Shown one piece after another: positions 37,753 to 47,151 of a stretch of 64,000 nucleotides of DNA. The stretch is from positions 83,718 to 147,717 of the forward strand of contig NZ_JALJQZ010000011.1 of assembly GCF_022968395.1 (NCBI RefSeq). The letters run 5' to 3'. The position numbers and the translations under genes are program-made. Source of the DNA: Affinirhizobium lemnae. Lineage in GTDB: Bacteria; Pseudomonadota; Alphaproteobacteria; Rhizobiales; Rhizobiaceae. The first letter of the stretch is position 1. Each line of letters opens with the position of its first letter. The notes beneath the pieces were generated by a model that saw only the letters and a program-made list of their open reading frames with translations, did not search any database and had not been told where the DNA came from.

Positions 37753-38511
37753 ATGCCCAATGCATCGACGCAAGCGCGCATTGCGAAAGCGCTGATTGCC
37801 AGTGTCGCATTGTCCTCCACCCTTCTGATCGGCGGCACATCGCCCGGTTGGAGCTTGAGCATTTCGCCTATTGATGGAACACGCATGGCGCAGGCGGAAA
37901 CACCTGCCCCTTCCGCACCCGCGGCACCCGCCTCGCCTTCAGTACCCGCCGCACCTGTTGCCCCATCTGCACCAGCCCCGTCACCCGACGCTTCGGCCAC
38001 CCCTTCCCTGACAGATCCGGTTGCGACGCCTGCGCAGATCCAGTCCGGTGGGAAGGTGGAGATCATTCGCGATCTCTCGAAGCTTCCGGCGCCAGTTGCC
38101 CGGATGCGGAACCTGATCAATGAGGCAGCCGCCACGGGCGACATTGAGAAGCTTCGCCCGTTGGCAGCGTTCGACCCGGCCCAGATGCAGGTTGGCGCAG
38201 AAGGCGATGCGATCGAGGCCATCAAAAGCCTGTCTGGAGATCCTGATGGTCAGGAAATCATGGCCATTCTGATGGACCTTCTGCAGACGGGAGCAGCACA
38301 TATCAATGTCGGCAAGCCTGACGAAATGTATGTCTGGCCCTATTTCGTCGGCAAGCCGCTGAATACACTGACGGCGGCCGAGCGCGTTGAACTGCTGCGC
38401 ATCATCACAGCGGGCGACCTGATGTCCATGGAAGAAGGCAATAACTATAACTTCTATCGCATTGGCATCACGCCGACCGGGCAGTGGAAAGTGTTTGCCG
38501 GCGGCGATTGA
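37753..38511 (+). CDS. exported protein with Ala/Pro-rich linker, unknown function
   Basis: The 252-residue protein has an N-terminal hydrophobic stretch (about 12-35, a likely signal peptide or anchor). An Ala/Pro/Ser low-complexity linker follows (about 50-90), then a folded domain with LSKLPAPVARMRNLINEAAATGDIEKLRPL and KPDEMYVWPYFVGKPLNTLT, ending GITPTGQWKVFAGGD. The last part resembles small alpha/beta domains of periplasmic proteins in Hyphomicrobiales. No enzymatic motif is apparent. Confidence 0.7.
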   Translation: MPNASTQARIAKALIASVALSSTLLIGGTSPGWSLSISPIDGTRMAQAETPAPSAPAAPASPSVPAAPVAPSAPAPSPDASATPSLTDPVATPAQIQSGGKVEIIRDLSKLPAPVARMRNLINEAAATGDIEKLRPLAAFDPAQMQVGAEGDAIEAIKSLSGDPDGQEIMAILMDLLQTGAAHINVGKPDEMYVWPYFVGKPLNTLTAAERVELLRIITAGDLMSMEEGNNYNFYRIGITPTGQWKVFAGGD

Positions 38512-38594
38512 GCCAACACCTCGACCCAATGCAATGGCTTGTCTCCATGGTGAGTGCTGACTATCTGTGACGTTACAACACGGATACGAATCTC

Positions 38595-39437
38595 ATGCCT
38601 TCTGCCAGCCTTTCAGACCGAAGCTTCATCCATATCGGCGGCGCCGATGCGCAGAGTTTTTTGCACAATCTCATCACGACCGACGTCAACGGCTTGCCCG
38701 CAGGCGAAGTCCGCCCCGGCGCATTGTTGACCCCGCAAGGCAAGATCCTGTTCGACTTTCTGATCTGGCGGAACGGTGAAGGCTTCACCCTGGAATGTCA
38801 GTCAGAGATTGCCGATGCGCTTCTCAAGCGTCTGACCATGTACAAGTTGCGGGCTGCGGTTTCTCTTTCCGTAACGGCAGGCAGCGTCCGCCTGATCTGG
38901 GGCGAGGAGGCTGACTCTGCGCAAGGCATTCTGGACGCTGCCTTCGCCAAGGCAGGTCTCCGCGTCCTTCGGCAGCCCGGGCCTGAAGCCCCTGACTCAA
39001 GAGAAGCCTATGACCGTCTTCGCATCGAGGCGGGCCTTGCAACGGCACCACAGGATTACGCGCTTCAGGATGCCTTCCCGCATGATGTGTTGATGGATCT
39101 CAACGGCGGCCTCTCCTTCCGCAAGGGCTGCTATGTGGGGCAGGAAGTGGTTTCGCGCATGCAGCATCGCGGCACGGCACGGCGCCGTGTGGTGCAGATC
39201 GAATCAGACCATCCACTTCCCGAAACAGGCACCGAATTGACCGCCGGCGGCAAGCCGATTGGTCAGCTGGGCACCGTGGTCGGGAACCGAGCGCTGGCCA
39301 TCGTGCGGATTGACCGGGCGGGCGATGCCATGGCCAATGCAGTGCCAATCCTCGCTGGCGAGGTAGTGGTCAGCCTCGCACTGCCGGGCTGGACCGGCCT
39401 CAGCTTCCCCACCAATGCTGATGGGGCAGACGCGTGA
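38595..39437 (+). CDS. ygfZ: YgfZ/GcvT-type folate-binding protein
   Basis: The 280-residue protein contains KGCYVGQEVVSRMQHRG, the YgfZ signature whose cysteine is essential in E. coli. YgfZ/IBA57 proteins act with folate in assembling or repairing Fe-S clusters of certain enzymes such as MiaB. FIHIGGADAQSFLHNLITTDV and LTPQGKILFDFLIW are the GcvT-like N-terminal parts. Its stop overlaps the GTG start of the HD gene downstream (GTGA), implying translational coupling. Confidence 0.92.
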   Translation: MPSASLSDRSFIHIGGADAQSFLHNLITTDVNGLPAGEVRPGALLTPQGKILFDFLIWRNGEGFTLECQSEIADALLKRLTMYKLRAAVSLSVTAGSVRLIWGEEADSAQGILDAAFAKAGLRVLRQPGPEAPDSREAYDRLRIEAGLATAPQDYALQDAFPHDVLMDLNGGLSFRKGCYVGQEVVSRMQHRGTARRRVVQIESDHPLPETGTELTAGGKPIGQLGTVVGNRALAIVRIDRAGDAMANAVPILAGEVVVSLALPGWTGLSFPTNADGADA

Positions 39438-40051
39438 CCAAGGCATCTTCCGCGCGCGCCTGGCAGCGCATGCTTTCTGGCCGAAGGCTGGATCTTCTCG
39501 ACCCATCGCCGCTGGATGTGGAGATTTCCGACATTGCCCATGGTCTTGCGCGGGTGGCACGCTGGAACGGCCAGACGCGTGGCGATCACGCCTATTCCGT
39601 TGCCCAGCACAGCCTGATGGTCGAGATCATCTTTCGCCAGCAAAACCCTGCTGCATCACCCATCGACTTGTTGCTGACACTTCTGCACGACGCACCGGAA
39701 TATGTGATCGGCGACATGATCTCGCCTTTCAAGGCAGTGGTCGGCGGTGGCTACAAGGCGGTTGAACATCGCCTGGAAGCGGCAGTGCACCTGCGTTTCG
39801 GCCTACCTCCGCACCCATCGCGAGAGCTGAAGGTCAAGATCAAGAAGGCGGATACGATTGCAGCCTATTTCGAGGCCACAGAGCTTGCCGGCTTCTCCCA
39901 AGAGGAAGCACGCAAATTCTTTGGCCTGCCACGCGGAATAACCCGGGAAATGCTGCCGCTGGAACCGATGGCGGCGCTTGAGGCGCAGGCGGAGTTTTTA
40001 AGCCGCTTCCATGCGCTGGAGACGCAACGTGTAACAGGCGTTTCGACATGA
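39434..40051 (+). CDS. HD-domain hydrolase (YfbR-like)
   Basis: The 205-residue protein shows the HD metal site: HAYSVAQHSLMVEII (first His), LLTLLHDAPEYVIGD (His-Asp) and IKKADTIAAYFEA (last Asp). This layout resembles the YfbR 5'-deoxynucleotidase group, which removes phosphate from dNMPs, but substrate is inferred only from the family. It starts with GTG overlapping the ygfZ stop and ends with an ATGA overlap on the phosphatase-like gene. Confidence 0.85.
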   Translation: MTKASSARAWQRMLSGRRLDLLDPSPLDVEISDIAHGLARVARWNGQTRGDHAYSVAQHSLMVEIIFRQQNPAASPIDLLLTLLHDAPEYVIGDMISPFKAVVGGGYKAVEHRLEAAVHLRFGLPPHPSRELKVKIKKADTIAAYFEATELAGFSQEEARKFFGLPRGITREMLPLEPMAALEAQAEFLSRFHALETQRVTGVST

Positions 40052-40575
40052 CCGGTTTCGTTGTTGGGCCGTTGGAGAAGATCGCGGAACTGGCGGTCAG
40101 GCACCGCTCAACTGAGATGGTGAGCCTGATTGCGGAGAATCAGGACTTCCATCGTCCGGGCGTCATTCGGGCCGAGCGCCATCTCAAGCTGAAGATGAAC
40201 GATATCGCCTTTGCTGGGACGGGCAATCTCATTGCGCCCGCCGAAGAGCACGTTTCCCAGTTGATCGATTTCGCGCAGAGTTGGGATCAGTCCGCTCCGC
40301 TTCTCATCCATTGCTGGATGGGGGTCTCCCGGTCTCCTGCCGCAGCGCTCATCGCCTGTCTTGCCGTTGATCCTCATCAGGACGAGTTCGATCTCGCTGG
40401 CAGATTGCGCAAGGTGGCACCGCATGCCACCCCTAATACGAGATTGATCGAGTTCGGGGACCGTATTCTGAAACGCGAGGGTCGTCTGGTAGCAGCCGTC
40501 AAATCGATGGGTCGCGGCGCTGATACTGATGGGCGGGCAAGCTTCCTGTTGCCGCTTAATGCGAGCACCCGCTGA
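40048..40575 (+). CDS. tyrosine-phosphatase-like protein
   Basis: The 175-residue protein has the phosphatase loop HCWMGVSRS, with C89 as nucleophile and R95 binding phosphate (HCx5R). The region ahead (NDIAFAGTGNLIAPAEEHVSQLIDFA) resembles the part of dual-specificity phosphatases that carries the general acid, but a clear acid is not certain to me. The ATGA overlap with the HD gene suggests joint translation. Target unknown. Confidence 0.82.
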   Translation: MTGFVVGPLEKIAELAVRHRSTEMVSLIAENQDFHRPGVIRAERHLKLKMNDIAFAGTGNLIAPAEEHVSQLIDFAQSWDQSAPLLIHCWMGVSRSPAAALIACLAVDPHQDEFDLAGRLRKVAPHATPNTRLIEFGDRILKREGRLVAAVKSMGRGADTDGRASFLLPLNASTR

Positions 40576-40655
40576 GATTGGCAGCTCTCTTGATCCCGCA
40601 AAGCTCTGCACCAATTAGCCTTTCGTAATCAACAACGACAGGCAACCTTTCCCGC

Positions 40656-41471
40656 ATGGATCAACAGGCTACCGATTTCGTCGTGGCAACACGCGCAGCA
40701 CTCGCCCAGCTTTCCGCTCTCGCCGTCCAATACTCGTTTTCCGTGGTCGGCGCTCTGCTGCTGCTCATCATCGGCTGGCTTGCGGCGGGAATGCTATCCC
40801 GCTGGGCTCATGAGGGCCTCGGGCGTATTCGCGGATTCGATGCGACGTTGGCGCAATTCTTCGCCAACATCATCCGCTACGCCATTCTGATCATCGTCGT
40901 CGTGATGGTGCTTGGTCAATTCGGCGTGCAGACCGCCTCTATTCTGGCGGCTCTCGGCGCTGTCGGTCTGGCCATTGGTCTCGCCCTGCAAGGCACGCTG
41001 CAAAACATCGCGGCCGGTATCATGCTGCTTGTCCTGCGCCCCTTGCGCGTTGGCGAATACATCGAAACACCGAGTGTGAGTGGCACCGTGCAGGATATCG
41101 GTCTCTTTGCGACCGAGCTGAAGACCTATGACGGCCTCTACCGCCTGACCCCGAATTCTCTGCTCTGGAATGTTCCGGTCACGAACCACAGCCGACTGCC
41201 GACGCGCATGCACGATCTCAAGCTGCATATCGCCGATCAGGATGCGATTGAACGCTCCATGCAGATGCTGCTCGACATGGCCAACTCTGATGAGCGCGTT
41301 CTGAAGCAGCCCGCGCCTGTCGCCTTCGTGACCGACCTGACCGATAGCGGAGCCGTCATTTCGCTGCGTTACTGGGCCAATACGGGTGTCTGGTGGGCCG
41401 TGTCCCGTGACATGACCAAGCGCGCAAAGGAAGCCTTCCACGCGGCGGGCATCACCGTTCGCACCGCGTAA
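40656..41471 (+). CDS. MscS-family mechanosensitive channel
   Basis: The 271-residue protein has three membrane segments (about 25-50, 70-90, 95-130). The pore helix and following part read GAVGLAIGLALQGTLQNIAAG, then RPLRVGEYIET starts the beta domain. This is the short, E. coli MscS-like plan, releasing solutes on hypo-osmotic shock. The C-terminal alpha/beta part is intact. A strong hairpin closes the gene. Confidence 0.93.
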   Translation: MDQQATDFVVATRAALAQLSALAVQYSFSVVGALLLLIIGWLAAGMLSRWAHEGLGRIRGFDATLAQFFANIIRYAILIIVVVMVLGQFGVQTASILAALGAVGLAIGLALQGTLQNIAAGIMLLVLRPLRVGEYIETPSVSGTVQDIGLFATELKTYDGLYRLTPNSLLWNVPVTNHSRLPTRMHDLKLHIADQDAIERSMQMLLDMANSDERVLKQPAPVAFVTDLTDSGAVISLRYWANTGVWWAVSRDMTKRAKEAFHAAGITVRTA

Positions 41472-41481
41472 TTTTTAGAGA

Positions 41482-41506
41482 TGGCGGCGATCAAAACTCG
41501 CCGCCA
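41482..41506. terminator. bidirectional terminator between mscS-like and ABC permease genes
   Basis: TGGCGGCGA and TCGCCGCCA form a perfect 9-bp stem with a 7-base loop, 10 bases after the plus-strand stop and 8 bases beyond the end of the minus-strand gene. T-tracts are poor on both sides. Confidence 0.5.
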
Positions 41507-41514
41507 ATCTTGGT

Positions 41515-42327
41515 CTACTGCGCCATCGTCGAGCGATGCGCCCAGCCTGTCATGCGGCGTTCAAGCCAGGCCATGATGGCATACATGACGATGCCTTCGA
41601 TGGCCAACATGAGCAGCCCGGCAAAGACCAGCGGGACGTTGAACTGGCTCTGTGCAGAGCTCATCATGTTGCCGAGGCCATAGTTGGAAGCCACGGTTTC
41701 CGATACGACAGATCCGACGAAGGCGAGCGTGATGGCCACCTTCAGGGAGCCGAAGAAATAGGGCATTGAGCGCGGGATACCGACCTTCAGCATGATATCC
41801 ATCTTCTTGGCACCGAGTGCCCGAAGCACATCTTCCGTTTCCGGTTCGATGGTCGCAAGCCCAGTGGCCACGTTCACGACAATCGGAAAGAATGAAATCA
41901 GGAAGGCCGTCAACACGGCTGGAACCGTGCCGATACCGAACCAGATGACAAGGATCGGAACCAGCGCCACCTTCGGAATGGCATTGAAGCCAATCATCAG
42001 CGGGTAGAGACCGGCATAGATGGTCTTGGACCAGCCGATGAAAAGGCCGATCGCCAGACCGGCCACAACGGCAATCGCGAAGCCAAGGGTCGTCGTGTAG
42101 AGCGTCTGGATCGAATTCTTCCAGATCGGAGACCAGTATTTGGCGATGGCGCCAAAGACATCGGTCGGTGCGGGCAGCACTGTCGGCGGCATGTCAAGCG
42201 CGATGACCAGCAGTTCCCAGGCGACAAAAAGCGCGATGGTGTAGAGCCAAGGCGCCGCCTTCACCCAGTTGATCCGCGCCATGACAGGCTTTGCGACAAC
42301 GGGCGGAGATTCCAGAACAGCACTCAT
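41515..42327 (-). CDS. ABC importer permease (NitT/TauT type)
   Basis: The 270-residue inner-membrane protein has about six segments and the permease EAA-type loop around GIPRSMPYFFGSLKVAITLAF. It is last of three genes forming an importer with the ATPase (ATGA overlap) and the binding protein. The type moves nitrate, taurine, pyrimidines or thiamin precursors. Which one applies cannot be told here. Confidence 0.9.
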   Translation of the reverse strand: MSAVLESPPVVAKPVMARINWVKAAPWLYTIALFVAWELLVIALDMPPTVLPAPTDVFGAIAKYWSPIWKNSIQTLYTTTLGFAIAVVAGLAIGLFIGWSKTIYAGLYPLMIGFNAIPKVALVPILVIWFGIGTVPAVLTAFLISFFPIVVNVATGLATIEPETEDVLRALGAKKMDIMLKVGIPRSMPYFFGSLKVAITLAFVGSVVSETVASNYGLGNMMSSAQSQFNVPLVFAGLLMLAIEGIVMYAIMAWLERRMTGWAHRSTMAQ

Positions 42328-43112
42328 GCAGCCACCCTCGCCTTTGCTATTTCGCCGTGCAGTTCATGCACCATGTCGTTGAACCCAGCCTGATACATGA
42401 TCTCAAGGTCACGGGGACGTTCAAAAGGAACGTGATGCTCCTTCAAGATCCGGCCCGGCCTCGAACTCATGACGAAGATCTTGTCGGCGAGGAAAACCGC
42501 CTCGCGCAGATCGTGCGTCACGAGAATGATCGTCACGCCCTGAGCGGCATGGAGATCGCGGATCACGCACCAGAGCTCTTCGCGCGTGAACGCATCGAGA
42601 GCGCCGAACGGTTCATCCAGCATCAGCAGTTCGGGTTCGTGGATCAGCGCCCGGCAAAGGTTGGCACGCTGCTGCATGCCACCCGATAACTGCCAGGGGA
42701 ATTTTGATCCGAACCCTTTCAGACCCACGATTTCCAGCAGCCGCTCCGCTTTCTCGACATACTCCTTCTTGTTGGCGCGCAGGCGATGCCGATGTTTTTC
42801 GACGATCTCCAGCGGCAGGAGAATGTTTTCAAGCGTGGTCCGCCACGGCAGCATGGTCGGGTTCTGAAAGGCCATTCCGACTATCGAAACCGGCTTGGTG
42901 ACCTGTTGTCCCGCAACGACGACGACCCCCGTCTGCGGAATATGAAGGCCGGTCACCAGCTTCATCAGTGTGGATTTGCCGCAGCCGGATGGTCCGACGA
43001 CCGCGGCAAACTCTCTCTTGTCGACCCGCATGGTCAGGCCGGATACCGCCAGCGTGCCGCTTGCGCCCCCGTAGCGCATATCGACATTATCGATGGAAAC
43101 CAGATGAGACAT
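42324..43112 (-). CDS. ABC importer ATPase (NitT/TauT type)
   Basis: The 262-residue protein carries Walker A VGPSGCGKST, signature LSGGMQQRANLCRAL, Walker B LLMLDEPFGALD and VTHDLREAVFLADKI with the switch His. TREELW after the D-loop is usual in the SsuB/TauB/ThiZ group. It couples ATP hydrolysis to the permease encoded next, with which it overlaps by 4 bases. Confidence 0.93.
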   Translation of the reverse strand: MSHLVSIDNVDMRYGGASGTLAVSGLTMRVDKREFAAVVGPSGCGKSTLMKLVTGLHIPQTGVVVVAGQQVTKPVSIVGMAFQNPTMLPWRTTLENILLPLEIVEKHRHRLRANKKEYVEKAERLLEIVGLKGFGSKFPWQLSGGMQQRANLCRALIHEPELLMLDEPFGALDAFTREELWCVIRDLHAAQGVTIILVTHDLREAVFLADKIFVMSSRPGRILKEHHVPFERPRDLEIMYQAGFNDMVHELHGEIAKARVAA

Positions 43113-43144
43113 GTTCTCTCCTTCGCACTGGCGGTGTCGCTGCC

Positions 43145-44176
43145 TTAAGGCAGCATCCGCTCGGCCTTCGGCGGCAGATAGCTTGCGTCGAAGACCTGCT
43201 CGGCCTTGACGTTGCCCTTCAGCCCCATGGAGATCTTCAGCGTGTCGATCGAGGCACCAAGGCGAGCCATATCCACGCCACCAAAGCCATTTTCCTTCAC
43301 GTAAGGCGTCTTGATGTTCATGGCGTTTGCCATGTTCAGGCGCTCCAGTTCGATCTTGCTGTCCAGCGTTTCGTTGCGCTTCAGCACGGCTGCAACACCC
43401 TCTTCCGGTTTTGCCACGGCGTCGGCAAAGCCCTTGGCCAGTGCCTTCATGAAACCCTTCACGGCAGCCGGGTTTTTCTGAGCAAAATCAGTATTGATGA
43501 GCACGGCGTTGCCATAGAGATTCAAGCCATGTTCCGCCATCAGGATTGTGGAAATGTCCTCGTCCTTGATCCCCTGCTTCTTGAGGTTCAAAACAACCGA
43601 GAAGGCGAAGCCGAAGACGGCGTCGACATCACCCTTGGCCAACATGGGTTCACGCACCGGGAAACCGATCGATTCGATCTTGATCTTGCTGTCATCGATC
43701 TTGGCGGCTTGCTTGAACGCCTTCCACTGGGCGAATGCGCCATCCGGTGGCGGCGCCCCGAGCTTCTTGCCTTCGAGCGACTTGGGATCTGTGGTGATGC
43801 CTAAAGATTTGCGGCCCACGACGGCAAAGGTCGGGCGCTCATAGACCATCATGGCAGCCTTGATCTTCTGGTTCGGATCTTCATCCAGGAACTTGATCAA
43901 GGAGTTGATATCGCCAAAGCCCATCTGGTAGGCGCCGGTCGCAACGCGCGGAATGGCCTCGACCGATCCGTTGCCAGTATCAATGGTCACGTCCAAGCCT
44001 TCCGCTTTGAAGTAGCCTTTGTCGACAGCGAGCAGGAAGCCTGCTGCCGGGCCTTCGAACTTCCAGTCCAGCGTGAACTTGATGGCAGTATCGGCAAAGG
44101 CTGGCGCGGAAAATCCCGCGCTCAACGCCACGGCGGCGATGACCGGAAGCTTGGAAAACAGACGGCGCGTGAACAT
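43145..44176 (-). CDS. NMT1/THI5-like ABC substrate-binding protein
   Basis: The 343-residue periplasmic protein has a signal peptide ending AGFSAPAFA before DTAIKF. FTLDWKFEGPAAGFLLAVDKGYFKAEGLDV is the THI5/SsuA opening. GFPVREPMLAKGDVDAVFGF and KNPAAVKGFMKALAKGFADAV follow. Related proteins bind thiamin pyrimidines, riboflavin, sulfonates or nitrate. No TPP riboswitch motif was seen upstream, which argues mildly against thiamin control. It is first in the operon and divergent from the DUF2339 gene. Confidence 0.88.
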   Translation of the reverse strand: MFTRRLFSKLPVIAAVALSAGFSAPAFADTAIKFTLDWKFEGPAAGFLLAVDKGYFKAEGLDVTIDTGNGSVEAIPRVATGAYQMGFGDINSLIKFLDEDPNQKIKAAMMVYERPTFAVVGRKSLGITTDPKSLEGKKLGAPPPDGAFAQWKAFKQAAKIDDSKIKIESIGFPVREPMLAKGDVDAVFGFAFSVVLNLKKQGIKDEDISTILMAEHGLNLYGNAVLINTDFAQKNPAAVKGFMKALAKGFADAVAKPEEGVAAVLKRNETLDSKIELERLNMANAMNIKTPYVKENGFGGVDMARLGASIDTLKISMGLKGNVKAEQVFDASYLPPKAERMLP

Positions 44177-44271
44177 TCAATCCCCCTGGATGCGTTTTGA
44201 ATGTGCGTATGAAAGCCGTTCATTCAGCGCGTTGCAAGCACCATTTGCATAAAATATGGACAATTAAATTT

Positions 44272-44292
44272 TATGATTATATTTTAATCATA
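44272..44292. promoter_or_regulatory. 21-bp palindrome in the divergent ABC/DUF2339 promoter region
   Basis: TATGATTA and TAATCATA are perfect 8-base arms with the 5-base spacer TATTT, in an AT-rich block 96 bases upstream of the binding-protein start and 124 ahead of the DUF2339 start. It has the size of a dimeric regulator site. No regulator gene lies beside it. Confidence 0.45.
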
Positions 44293-44415
44293 TTGGCTTT
44301 TGCTTATGCACGACCTGCTTGCTGTTTTGGCATCCCTATGCCGTTCTCGTTCAGCCTTTCCTTTCTGCAGGCGCAGACGATATAACGGGGTCCGAGCTGG
44401 GAACGCGGAGCACCT

Positions 44416-47151
44416 ATGTACGAATTACTGGTTCTTGTTGGAGTTTTGGTCCTATTGATCGGCCAGCGACGCCTGTCCAATCGGGTCAACCAGTTGGAAG
44501 CGGAGGTGAAGACACTAACGCTGAGACTGCAGGAGGGTAGCAGCGCAGAGAGCACTGACACCGTTCCGGTGGTCAATGACAGACCGACCGACGCCCCGCC
44601 CGAACTTGAAACGACTGCGAACACGCAGGCCGACGAACCGGCACTGTCAGAGACAGAAACCGCGACGCCGGAACTCATTCCGGTTGCGGCCAATGCGAAG
44701 CCGCGCGAAAGTTTCGAAAGCAGGCTTGGCGCGCAGTGGACGGTCTGGGTGGGCGGCCTGGCACTCGCCCTTGGCGGCGTGTTTCTTGTTCGCTATTCCA
44801 TCGAAGCGGGTCTTCTGGGACCTGCAGCGCGGCTGACGCTCGCGACGATATTCGGGCTGTTGCTGGCGGCGGGCGGTGAAGTGTTGCGCAGGGGATCGCT
44901 GCCCAGACTTCCACAGGCTTACAACAACGCCATGATTCCGGGCATCTTGACCGCTGCTGCAAGCGTGACCCTGCTGGCGACCGTGTTTACCGCGCATGCC
45001 TTCTATGGCTTCCTCGGGCTGACAACGGCCTTTGTGCTCCTCGCACTTGTTTCCTTTGCCACGCTGGCACTTTCCCTGCTGCATGGGCAGGCGCTTGCCG
45101 GGCTCGGACTGGTGGCCGGCCTGGTTTCGCCGCTTCTTGTTTCCAGCGACGATCCAAGTTTCTACGTTCTCTTTGGCTATCTCACCACGGTTTGGTGCGC
45201 CGCGACGCTGGCTGCCCGGATTCGCGAGTGGCGCCTTCTGCCCGTATTCGCCAACCTCCTGATGATGTGCTGGATAATGTTCAGCTGGGGTAGCGCCTAT
45301 GTTCTGGAGCCCAGCGCTCTGCCGCCGCCGCCAGCCTCAGGCATCGCCTTGATCGTCATGATCGCAGGAACTGCCTTCTTCTGGCCAGGTCGCCGGTTTG
45401 AGGCAGACATCCGGGAACCGGCAGCCGAACGCGGTCTGTGGCGCTACACCCGCAGACTGCTTGCGCGTTCGCCAAAGGCCATCATGATCTCGATCTCACT
45501 GGCCATAATGCTCTCGATCCTGACCATGGTCGCGGCAGATCTTCCGGCTATCGCAGATCCGGTCCTGATATTCGTGGCCGTGACAGGTTGCCTTGCCGGT
45601 CTCGGCGCCGGGCGCCGGTCCGCGACGATCCCGGCCATATTCGCCGGATTGACGGCAATCTGGGGGATTTCACTCTTCGCCCTGCTCGACGCCTCACGCG
45701 TTCTGACGTCGACATTCCCGCAGGCCTCCGTCGATGGCTGGCTGCGCAGCATTGCACCTGAAGCTCTGTGCGGGCTCATTCTCGGGGGCATATTCACCCT
45801 TTGCGGCTGCCTGTTCATTCGCCGCAATAACCGGATCGATCCGGAATTCAGTGTGTTGTGGGCGCTTCTTGCGTCGATTATTCCGCTCGGCATCGCCTCC
45901 ATCACGTTTATCAACTACGGAGCGCTGAATGGTGACTGGTGGCACGCCATTGCGATGCTGCTGACGGCAGCGGCACTTCTCGCGACGGCAATGCGCATCT
46001 CGACATCAGAGAGCGACGCGGCGTTTGCGCATATGTCCCGCGACTTGTTACTGCTCGGCTCGTTCGGCGCACTCACCCTTGCGCTGCATTGCCTGACCAA
46101 GGGGCTCGCCACGACGATCGGGGTTCCGATCCTCGCAGCAGCCTATGTTCTTGCAACGTCTCGTTACCGCTGGCGCGGGCTGCCCTGGGCGATGATCGCC
46201 GCCGCCTTCGTGACGCTGGTCCGGATCGGATGGGAGCCGACGATTGTCGGGGCGCAAAATCTTTCGACGACGCCGGTCTTCAACCAGTTGCTGGCAGGAT
46301 ACGGCGTTCCGGCCGCGCTACTGACCTTTTCCGCATGGCATCTACGGCGCTGGGAAGGTCGGCGCGCCTTGAACGCACTGCAGGGTCTGGCGGCGCTCAT
46401 GGGGCTGATCGCAATTGCCATTCTGGTTCGCCATGCCATGAACGGTGGCGTTCTGAACGATGCCGTACCGACCCTTGGCGAACAGTCGATCTATACGCTT
46501 CTGCTGATCGGTTTGTCGGGCATCTTGATGACGCTGGATTTTGGCAACCCATCCGGCGCTTTGCGCTACGGTTCTATCCTCGCAGGCGTACTTGCAACGC
46601 TGAATGCGCTCTTCCTGCATCTCGGTGCGCTCAATCCTTTCTTCACGGATGAAAATCTCGGCACCTGGCCTTTGGTGAACCTACTGCTGCCGGGCTATCT
46701 GCTGCCTGCGCTCGCCTATGCGGGGCTCGCCTATTACGCACGTGACAAGCGTCCGCGCCCTTATGTCGTTATGCTGGCGATCGCCGCGGCGGTTCTCGTT
46801 TTCGCCTGGGCAACGCTGAGTGTCCGCTGGTTCTGGCAAGGGCCGTATATTGCGGAATGGAAGGGTTTCCTATCAGCGGAGACCTATACCTATTCCGTTG
46901 TGTGGCTGGCGATCGGGGTGGGCCTTCTGGTGCTGGGCTCGCGCTTCAATGCGCGCAGCCTTCGCCTTGCCTCGGCGGCGCTGGTTCTGATCGCAGTCTG
47001 CAAGGCCTTCCTCATCGATATGTCCAACCTGGAAGGCATTCTTCGCGCCCTCTCCTTCATTGGCCTCGGCGGTGTTCTGATCGGCATCGGGCTGTTCTAC
47101 CAAAAGGTGCTGGCCCGCACGGCACCAGCGCCGGAAGAGCCGGCGGCATGA
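44416..47151 (+). CDS. DUF2339 polytopic membrane protein (911 aa)
   Basis: The start MYELLVLVGVLVLLIGQ is a membrane helix, followed by a short coiled region (RVNQLEAEVKTLTLRLQ), an acidic linker (45-95), and then SRLGAQWTVWVGGLALALGGVFLVRYSIE, the DUF2339 opening. The remaining ~800 residues are nearly continuous membrane helices, more than twenty. WSTxxx enzymatic motifs are not visible. Members are widespread among proteobacteria without known role. An ATGA overlap links it to the HD gene. Confidence 0.87.
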   Translation: MYELLVLVGVLVLLIGQRRLSNRVNQLEAEVKTLTLRLQEGSSAESTDTVPVVNDRPTDAPPELETTANTQADEPALSETETATPELIPVAANAKPRESFESRLGAQWTVWVGGLALALGGVFLVRYSIEAGLLGPAARLTLATIFGLLLAAGGEVLRRGSLPRLPQAYNNAMIPGILTAAASVTLLATVFTAHAFYGFLGLTTAFVLLALVSFATLALSLLHGQALAGLGLVAGLVSPLLVSSDDPSFYVLFGYLTTVWCAATLAARIREWRLLPVFANLLMMCWIMFSWGSAYVLEPSALPPPPASGIALIVMIAGTAFFWPGRRFEADIREPAAERGLWRYTRRLLARSPKAIMISISLAIMLSILTMVAADLPAIADPVLIFVAVTGCLAGLGAGRRSATIPAIFAGLTAIWGISLFALLDASRVLTSTFPQASVDGWLRSIAPEALCGLILGGIFTLCGCLFIRRNNRIDPEFSVLWALLASIIPLGIASITFINYGALNGDWWHAIAMLLTAAALLATAMRISTSESDAAFAHMSRDLLLLGSFGALTLALHCLTKGLATTIGVPILAAAYVLATSRYRWRGLPWAMIAAAFVTLVRIGWEPTIVGAQNLSTTPVFNQLLAGYGVPAALLTFSAWHLRRWEGRRALNALQGLAALMGLIAIAILVRHAMNGGVLNDAVPTLGEQSIYTLLLIGLSGILMTLDFGNPSGALRYGSILAGVLATLNALFLHLGALNPFFTDENLGTWPLVNLLLPGYLLPALAYAGLAYYARDKRPRPYVVMLAIAAAVLVFAWATLSVRWFWQGPYIAEWKGFLSAETYTYSVVWLAIGVGLLVLGSRFNARSLRLASAALVLIAVCKAFLIDMSNLEGILRALSFIGLGGVLIGIGLFYQKVLARTAPAPEEPAA

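Noticed and set aside
44177..44415. TPP riboswitch ahead of the THI5-like binding protein
   Set aside because: The conserved CTGAGA and ACCTGA-type elements were looked for on the minus strand and not seen.
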